Positions 48,918-54,040 of a stretch of 54,040 nt of DNA are shown here, piece after piece. The notes below the pieces were generated by a model. That model ran no database searches. It was not told where the DNA came from and saw only the letters and a list, made by a program, of their open reading frames with translations. The stretch is from positions 1-54,040 of the forward strand of contig QIKV01000024.1 of NCBI GenBank assembly GCA_003233115.1, in the 5' to 3' direction. The translations under genes and the position numbers were made by a program. The DNA is from Oceanospirillales bacterium (GTDB lineage Bacteria > Pseudomonadota > Gammaproteobacteria > Xanthomonadales > SZUA-36). Within the stretch, counting starts at the first letter, position 1, and the number at the start of each line of letters is the position of its first letter.

Positions 48918-48933
48918 TGTGAACTGGCTCACA
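48918..48933. promoter_or_regulatory. Perfect CRP consensus site upstream of the TPR gene
   Basis: TGTGAACTGGCTCACA matches TGTGA-N6-TCACA at all ten positions, and flanking GC extends the palindrome to GCTGTGA/TCACAGC. It lies just after the terminator and its centre is about 140 bp before the start at 49066. GAATAT at 48955-48960 would suit a class II promoter (site at about -41). The local regulator at 30934 or a genomic CRP could bind it. Confidence 0.65.
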
Positions 48934-49065
48934 GCAATGGATTGGATAATAGTGGAATATACAGGCGTTTCGCAGATTTTTTGAGCCGGTTTGTACCGGG
49001 ATTTAGCAGACTGGCAGTTAATATGTTATTGTTCTTTCAGCTGATTAATCTAAAGGACTAGAGAG

Positions 49066-49896
49066 ATGAAGGCATTTGTAGTGATTTTTTTGGGGGTGCT
49101 GTCGGTTATCGCGAACACCGCACTGGCCGAAACTTCACCTCCATATCAGACCACGTATCTTGCGGCCATTGAGAATTTTGAGCGTGGTGAGTTTCAGGCT
49201 GCCTCAGAGTCGTTCTTCCGGGCAATCAAGCTGGCGCCCGACCCCGTAACGCAGCCGCATGAATACCTGCCTTATATTTACCTGTCGGCTGTCTACTTTA
49301 AAATGGGGCACATACGTGATGCCAGGGACGCCCTGATAGAAAGCCAGGTGTTTGGTGTGGCGGCTAAAACAGCAACTGGCAAGCTTCTGCTGGATCGCTA
49401 TGCAACCAAAATCATGTCTGCGCCCCTGGATGAACCGAAAGTTGCTGCGTTGCCACAGCCCGGCCAGTTTAATAGCCAGGTGCTTCCACTGGCAGATCAT
49501 GAAGTGGGGTCAACCAGTGACCATGCACTCAAACGCTGTGCCAGTCCCGCCAAGCTTAGTGACAACAAACTCCCCTGGTATTTCTATTATGAGTTGGGTA
49601 TTGACCTGATGGAAGCCGGTGATGCGGAACACGCACTGGATTGCTTTGTCCAGGGTGCGAACATCCTGCAGGATTCAAAGCGCGGCAAGCGAACGTATGG
49701 CATGTGGTTTGTCGACTACCTGCCTTACTATCAAATTGCGCTGGCCAATACCAAGCTGGGCAACTGGGAGAACGCCCGTGCTGCGATCCGGGTATCGGAG
49801 GATTTTGGTGAATTCACTTCAGCAGACCCCGGCTATGACGCCTTCATCCGGCTGGATCAATTAATCACCAATCAGCTCAAAAATAGCGACTCCTGA
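49066..49896 (+). CDS. Exported protein with duplicated TPR-like YLPYY motif, 276 aa
   Basis: A signal peptide (FVVIFLGVLSVIANTALA) is followed by two similar halves. The first has PHEYLPYIYLSAVYFKMGHI then RDARDALIESQVFG. The second has YGMWFVDYLPYYQIALANTK then LGNWENARAAIRVSEDFG. The same motif occurs once in the kinase-operon protein at 42510 (YGMRFDSYLPHYYLGLSYFK). TPR-like helices suggest a periplasmic protein-binding scaffold. The family is not recognised by name. A perfect CRP-like site lies upstream. Confidence 0.72.
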   Translation: MKAFVVIFLGVLSVIANTALAETSPPYQTTYLAAIENFERGEFQAASESFFRAIKLAPDPVTQPHEYLPYIYLSAVYFKMGHIRDARDALIESQVFGVAAKTATGKLLLDRYATKIMSAPLDEPKVAALPQPGQFNSQVLPLADHEVGSTSDHALKRCASPAKLSDNKLPWYFYYELGIDLMEAGDAEHALDCFVQGANILQDSKRGKRTYGMWFVDYLPYYQIALANTKLGNWENARAAIRVSEDFGEFTSADPGYDAFIRLDQLITNQLKNSDS

Positions 49897-49942
49897 AATA
49901 TACTGAAACATAGCTTGATATTTTTTACACAGGACAGATCAA

Positions 49943-50200
49943 ATGGACGTGCAGGCAGCCGCAATATCATTGCAAGACAGCAATTTCGTTATCGTCCTGA
50001 TCGGCATGGATATCGTGACCAATTCCGGTGAGGGAGATATGGCCATCGATACGTTGCAGCCCAAGTTTGGCAATGCCCCGGTCATCCTGATGGCCCAGCG
50101 AGAGGACGGGTCACCCGTTTACTATGGTGACCAGAATCTGGTCAAGGCACTGCGCGACCTTCCTGTCGATGAAATGCCCTGGAAGTCCTACTCGATATAG
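49943..50200 (+). CDS. Small hypothetical protein, 85 aa
   Basis: ATG 49943 with AGGACAG upstream, 46 bp after the TPR gene. The sequence has an alternating hydrophobic strand FVIVLIGMDIVT, NAPVILMAQREDGSPVYYGD and ends DEMPWKSYSI. There is no signal peptide, TM or known motif. The composition and codon pattern look protein-like and it fills the gap neatly, so it is probably real, but function is unknown. Confidence 0.55.
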   Translation: MDVQAAAISLQDSNFVIVLIGMDIVTNSGEGDMAIDTLQPKFGNAPVILMAQREDGSPVYYGDQNLVKALRDLPVDEMPWKSYSI

Positions 50201-50263
50201 CAGGGCTAACAGGCAGTTTGAATCTGAAGCACAAGGCGTAGCAGCATAAGCACTTTAAGATCA

Positions 50264-52162
50264 TTGTCGGTGCCGGTGCGCGTACTGGGTTTCCTGTTGC
50301 TGGTGTTGACCTTATCCCGCCTGCTGCTGCTGGCGTGGTATTGGGATCGGGTTGCCCCCACCGGGGGTGGCTGGTTTATCCTGCTGCAGGGACTCCGCTT
50401 CGATATCGTCCTGATGGGAATTGTGCTGGGGCCGGCCCTGCTGGCAGCACCCTGGTTATCCGGGCGCAAGATCGGCGGGGCTTTGTTGAGAATTTACCTG
50501 GTGGCGGTGGCGCTATTCGTTGTATTTGTGGAATTGAGCACCATCCCGTTCATAGATCAATATGACGCCCGGCCCAACTACCTTTATGTTGAATACCTGA
50601 AATACCCCCGCGAGGTCTTTGCCACGCTGATGGCCTCATACGGCCTGCTGCTGGTGACGGTGACCTTAGCTGCGCTGGGGTCCGGTTGGCTGGTCTGGCG
50701 GCTTTCCCGGGGCGCATCGCAGCCAGCCTATAAGAGCCGGCGCCTGTATGCCTTGCTGGTAACACCATTCCTGTTGGTTCTGGTTCTGATGATGATCCGT
50801 TCGACGCTGGACCATCGACCGGTCAATCCGAGCACAGTGGCCTTCTCCACTGACTCCATGGTTAATCAGTTGCCGCTGAATTCACCCTATTCCCTTATGT
50901 ATGCCATCTACGAACAGCACCGTGACTCTGCCGGTGGTGCCGCAAACTACGGGAAAATGGATGATGCTGAAGTGCTGCGTATCGTAGTGAAAGAGGCGGG
51001 CCTGACTGGCTCGGCAGACTTGCAAAGCAGTGCGCCGACCATGCATCAACAAATTGCTACCCGCCAGTTAAAAAGGCCGTTGAACCTGGTAATCATTCTG
51101 GAGGAAAGCCTTGGGGCCGAATTCGTCGGTAGCCTTGGCGGTAAGAACCTGACCCCGAATCTGGACAGGCTGGCCGGTGAAGGAATCTGGTTTGAGCAAC
51201 TCTATGCCACCGGCACACGTTCTGTAAGGGGTATTGAAGCAATTATTGCAGGCTTCCCACCCACTTCGAAACGAAGCGTTGTCAAACTGGCTGAAACCCA
51301 GAACAATTTTTTCACCCTTGCCGGCCTGTTGGAAGGCCATGGCTACCAGACCAGTTTTCTGTACGGTGGAGAGGCCCATTTCGATAACATGAGGCGGTTT
51401 TTCCTGAACAATGGGTTTCAGACTATTGTGGATGAGAGTGACTATGACAACCCACAGTTTGTCGCTTCATGGGGTGTCTCGGATGAAGATCTGTTCCGGT
51501 TGGCAGACCAATATTTCAGTGACCGGGGCGAGCAGCCGTTTTTCAGCCTGGTGTTTACCTCCAGTAACCATGAGCCGTTTGACATCCCCGCCGGCAAGGT
51601 CAGCAAAGAACCGGGTCCCGATAGCGGCCGGGATACGGCCGTTAAATACGCTGACTACGCTTTGGGCAAATTCTTTGAGCGGGCCCGTTCATCGGGCTAC
51701 TTTGACAATACAGTTTTTCTTGTTGTCTCAGACCACAACTCCCGCGTGTATGGCAATCAACTGATTCCGATTGAGCGCTTTCATATCCCCGGTGTGATTT
51801 TAGGTGATACGATTGAGCCCCGGCGTATACCTGGTATCAGCAGCCAGATCGACCTGCTACCCACGCTATTGTCGCTGATAGGCGTCAATGGCCGACACCC
51901 CGCCATCGGGCATGACCTGACCACGGCAAAATACTACCAGGGTGCAGGCCGTGCCCAGATGCAGTTCAACAACATACAGGCCTGGATGGTGCCAGGAAGG
52001 GTTGTGGTGCTGCAGCCCAACCTGCCGATGAAATCGTTTCTCTATGAACCCGGCGGCAGGCTTGCCCCGGACCCTGAACCGGACCAGCAGTTACTGCAAC
52101 AGGCGTTGGCACATGCACTGTGGCCACCGCTGGTTATCAGGAACAAGGCTTACCACCCCTAA
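50264..52162 (+). CDS. LTA-synthase/phosphoglycerol-transferase-like membrane sulfatase-fold enzyme, about 632 aa
   Basis: Five N-terminal TM segments (for example VLGFLLLVLTLSRLLLLAWY and GLLLVTVTLAALGSGWLVWR) precede an extracytoplasmic sulfatase-fold domain. Active-site elements of the LtaS family are visible: LVIILEESLGAEF (metal Glu), ATGTRSVRGIEAII (nucleophile Thr), FTSSNHEPFDIP, and VVSDHNSR (metal Asp-His). In Gram-negatives such enzymes add phosphoglycerol or phosphoethanolamine-type groups to glucans or surface glycans. No ATG fits; TTG 50264 or GTG 50270 is the likely start, since an in-frame stop lies at 50225. Substrate unknown. Confidence 0.8.
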   Translation: MSVPVRVLGFLLLVLTLSRLLLLAWYWDRVAPTGGGWFILLQGLRFDIVLMGIVLGPALLAAPWLSGRKIGGALLRIYLVAVALFVVFVELSTIPFIDQYDARPNYLYVEYLKYPREVFATLMASYGLLLVTVTLAALGSGWLVWRLSRGASQPAYKSRRLYALLVTPFLLVLVLMMIRSTLDHRPVNPSTVAFSTDSMVNQLPLNSPYSLMYAIYEQHRDSAGGAANYGKMDDAEVLRIVVKEAGLTGSADLQSSAPTMHQQIATRQLKRPLNLVIILEESLGAEFVGSLGGKNLTPNLDRLAGEGIWFEQLYATGTRSVRGIEAIIAGFPPTSKRSVVKLAETQNNFFTLAGLLEGHGYQTSFLYGGEAHFDNMRRFFLNNGFQTIVDESDYDNPQFVASWGVSDEDLFRLADQYFSDRGEQPFFSLVFTSSNHEPFDIPAGKVSKEPGPDSGRDTAVKYADYALGKFFERARSSGYFDNTVFLVVSDHNSRVYGNQLIPIERFHIPGVILGDTIEPRRIPGISSQIDLLPTLLSLIGVNGRHPAIGHDLTTAKYYQGAGRAQMQFNNIQAWMVPGRVVVLQPNLPMKSFLYEPGGRLAPDPEPDQQLLQQALAHALWPPLVIRNKAYHP

Positions 52163-52246
52163 ACTGCAAGAGTTGAGGCCAGCGATAGGGTTATCATAGC
52201 TATATACTGTGATAGCTGTCGACGCGCATTTTTTCAAGGTTGAAAT

Positions 52247-54040
52247 ATGAAAGTACACCCTGGCACAACCATGACAGCAGCTATATTGGGTATTTCGGCC
52301 TACTATCATGACAGTGCAGCAGCGTTGATTGTAGATGGAGATATCATTGCTGCTGCGCAGGAAGAGCGTTTTTCACGCAAAAAACATGATTCTGGATTTC
52401 CCGCTGATGCTATTGCATATTGTCTGGACGAAGCAGGCCTGCAACTATCTGATATTACCCATATTGTTTTCTATGATAAACCCTTTATCAAGTTTGAGCG
52501 GCTGATCGAGACTTATCTTGCCTTCGCCCCGAGGGGGTTCAAATCATTTTTTGCTGCGATTCCGATCTGGTTGAAAGAAAAGCTATATTTAAAAAAGACG
52601 CTGCGGAGGGAATTGGCGATTGTGGGCGCAATGGCCGAGAAAGAATTGCCCTCATTGATGTTCACTGAGCATCATCAATCGCATGCGGCTTCGGCATTTT
52701 TCCCATCCCCGTTTCAGAAATCGGCTGTTATCTGTTTTGATGGCGTAGGGGAATGGGCAACCACCTCAATCTGGTTGGGCGAGGATAACCGGCTTGTTCC
52801 GCAATGGGAAATTGATTTTCCGCATTCGTTGGGCCTGTTGTATTCTGCATTCACCTATTACACGGGTTTCAGGGTGAATTCCGGTGAATACAAGCTGATG
52901 GGCCTCGCGCCATATGGCGAACCCCGTTACACAGATCTGATACTGCAGAATCTAATTGATGTGAAGGATGACGGAACCTATCGTCTTGATATGTCCTATT
53001 TTGACTACGCCACCGGTCTGACGATGACCACGGATAAATTTCATCGCCTGTTCGGCGGGCCACCACGAACGCCCGAGGCTGATTTGTCCCAGAAAGAAAT
53101 GGATATTGCCCGTTCAATTCAGCTCGTCAGCGAAGAAATTATCCTGAAATTGGCGCGTACGGTGCAGCGGGAACTTGCGGTTGAGCATGTTTGCCTGGCC
53201 GGTGGTGTCGCGTTGAACTGCGTCGCCAATGGCCGCCTTTTGCGTGAGGGGCCGTTTGCGGACATCTGGATACAACCGGCTGCCGGAGACGCTGGTGGCG
53301 CCCTCGGGGCGGCCCTCGCGATCTGGTATGAATACCTTGAGAATACCCGCGTAGCGGATGCACAAGACAGTATGAAAGGCGCCTATCTGGGTCCGGCCTG
53401 GACAAATGAACAGATCAGCGAGACGCTGACCGCCTCCGGCGGGGTCCATGAACATCTTGAAGAAGAGGACCTGGTTACCAGGGTTGCTGTTTTGCTTGAA
53501 GAAGGGCGGGTGATCGGCTGGTTCCAGGGTCGGATGGAGTTTGGTCCACGGGCGCTGGGCAACCGTTCCATCATCGGTGACCCGCGCAACAGCGAGATGC
53601 AATCGGTCATGAATCTTAAAATAAAGTACCGTGAGTCCTTCAGGCCGTTTGCACCAGCCATCAAGGCTGACAAAATGCATGAGTGGTTCCAGCAGGAATC
53701 ACCGAGCCCTTATATGTTAATCGTTTCACAGGTCGCAACCGACAAACTGACGGAATCAGCGCATGCTGAACAGGCGGTTACCGGCTTGCAAAGATTGCAA
53801 GTCAACCGTTCCAGCATTCCTGCCGTCACCCACGTGGATTGTTCAGCCAGGGTGCAAACGGTGCACCAGCAGACCAATCCGTTATTTTATCATCTGCTTG
53901 ATGCATTCGAGCAATTGACAGGCTGCCCCCTGCTGGTGAACACTTCGTTCAATGTGCGTGGTGAGCCGATCGTCAATACGCCGGCGGAAGCTTACCGCTG
54001 CTTTATGCGCACTGAAATGGATTACCTGGTGATGGGTAAC
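52247..54040 (+). CDS. NodU/TobZ-family O-carbamoyltransferase, 3' end outside the window
   Basis: The open frame from ATG 52247 (AAGG at 52236-52239) runs 598 codons to the end of the window. The N-terminal Kae1-like domain starts ILGISAYYHDSAAALIVDGD and has AAQEERFSRKKHDSGFP, EHHQSHAASAFFPSPF and CFDGVGEWATTS. Later come VNSGEYKLMGLAPYGEPRY, LAGGVALNCVANGRL, and the C-terminal MEFGPRALGNRSIIGDPRN, YRESFRPFAPAI and LLVNTSFNVRGEPIVNTP. Such enzymes transfer a carbamoyl group from carbamoyl phosphate, through carbamoyl-AMP, to hydroxyls of glycans or natural products. With the neighbouring LTA-synthase-like gene it suggests surface polysaccharide modification. Confidence 0.88.
   Translation, partial: MKVHPGTTMTAAILGISAYYHDSAAALIVDGDIIAAAQEERFSRKKHDSGFPADAIAYCLDEAGLQLSDITHIVFYDKPFIKFERLIETYLAFAPRGFKSFFAAIPIWLKEKLYLKKTLRRELAIVGAMAEKELPSLMFTEHHQSHAASAFFPSPFQKSAVICFDGVGEWATTSIWLGEDNRLVPQWEIDFPHSLGLLYSAFTYYTGFRVNSGEYKLMGLAPYGEPRYTDLILQNLIDVKDDGTYRLDMSYFDYATGLTMTTDKFHRLFGGPPRTPEADLSQKEMDIARSIQLVSEEIILKLARTVQRELAVEHVCLAGGVALNCVANGRLLREGPFADIWIQPAAGDAGGALGAALAIWYEYLENTRVADAQDSMKGAYLGPAWTNEQISETLTASGGVHEHLEEEDLVTRVAVLLEEGRVIGWFQGRMEFGPRALGNRSIIGDPRNSEMQSVMNLKIKYRESFRPFAPAIKADKMHEWFQQESPSPYMLIVSQVATDKLTESAHAEQAVTGLQRLQVNRSSIPAVTHVDCSARVQTVHQQTNPLFYHLLDAFEQLTGCPLLVNTSFNVRGEPIVNTPAEAYRCFMRTEMDYLVMGN

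Noticed and set aside
52208-52223. Possible CRP-like site upstream of the carbamoyltransferase
   Set aside because: TGTGATAGCTGTCGAC has a good left half but the right half keeps only two of four core bases, so it is not above chance.
1-54040. CRISPR arrays, tRNA or rRNA genes, insertion sequences, attachment sites
   Set aside because: No regularly spaced repeats, cloverleaf-like genes, transposase motifs or flanking inverted repeats were seen by eye; a dedicated tRNA or IS search was not possible here.

Overview
The window is 54 kb of a Gram-negative, probably gammaproteobacterial, chromosome. The evidence is lipoprotein, outer-membrane beta-barrel and periplasmic genes plus a complete type VI secretion system (T6SS) in the gene order of the Pseudomonas HSI-I type. 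Base composition is moderately GC-rich. I cannot name a genus. I saw no tRNA, rRNA, insertion sequence or CRISPR array.

Layout. (1) 1-8164: lipid/alcohol metabolism and envelope genes. These are the end of an acyl-CoA synthetase, two short-chain dehydrogenases, an acyl-CoA dehydrogenase, a small membrane protein without an obvious start codon, a duplicated DUF1254/DUF1214 protein, an amidase, a tiny exported protein and a polytopic membrane protein. (2) 8308-29902: the T6SS core as two divergent operons. Leftward are tagH(fha)-tssJ-tssK-tssL-tssM-tagF-pppA. Rightward are tssA-tssB-tssC-hcp-tagJ-tssE-tssF-tssG-clpV. A 430-bp AT-rich divergent promoter region lies between them. (3) 29920-31617: a divergent pair, a class III nucleotide cyclase fused to an FHA domain and a CRP-type regulator. 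(4) 31724-37707: a payload operon with VgrG, two DUF2169 adaptor proteins flanking an unknown AT-richer candidate cargo protein, and a DUF6484 spike-like protein. (5) 37725-43769: a leftward fused TssB-TssC-like paralogue divergent from a PpkA-like Ser/Thr kinase with TPR-like and PEGA periplasmic parts, followed by a periplasmic TPR protein. (6) 43912-54040: surface and envelope genes. These are a FadL-type porin, a Calx-beta repeat protein with an IPTL-CTERM tail broken by a frameshift, a second TPR protein, a small ORF, an LTA-synthase-like phosphatase/transferase and a NodU/TobZ-type carbamoyltransferase that runs off the end.

How it may work together. Kinase, PP2C phosphatase, FHA protein TagH and TagF make the threonine-phosphorylation pathway known to post-translationally control HSI-I-type T6SS. 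What looks new is a second layer: an FHA-cyclase (phosphothreonine reader plus nucleotide cyclase) next to a CRP-family protein whose pocket and recognition-helix residues match E. coli CRP. By eye I find CRP-like GTGA-N6-TCAC palindromes upstream of tssA/tagH, hcp and a TPR gene, and a one-mismatch copy upstream of vgrG. I propose a local phospho-Thr to cyclic-nucleotide to transcription circuit for this T6SS. The protein motifs and DNA sites are seen in the sequence; the circuit is inference.
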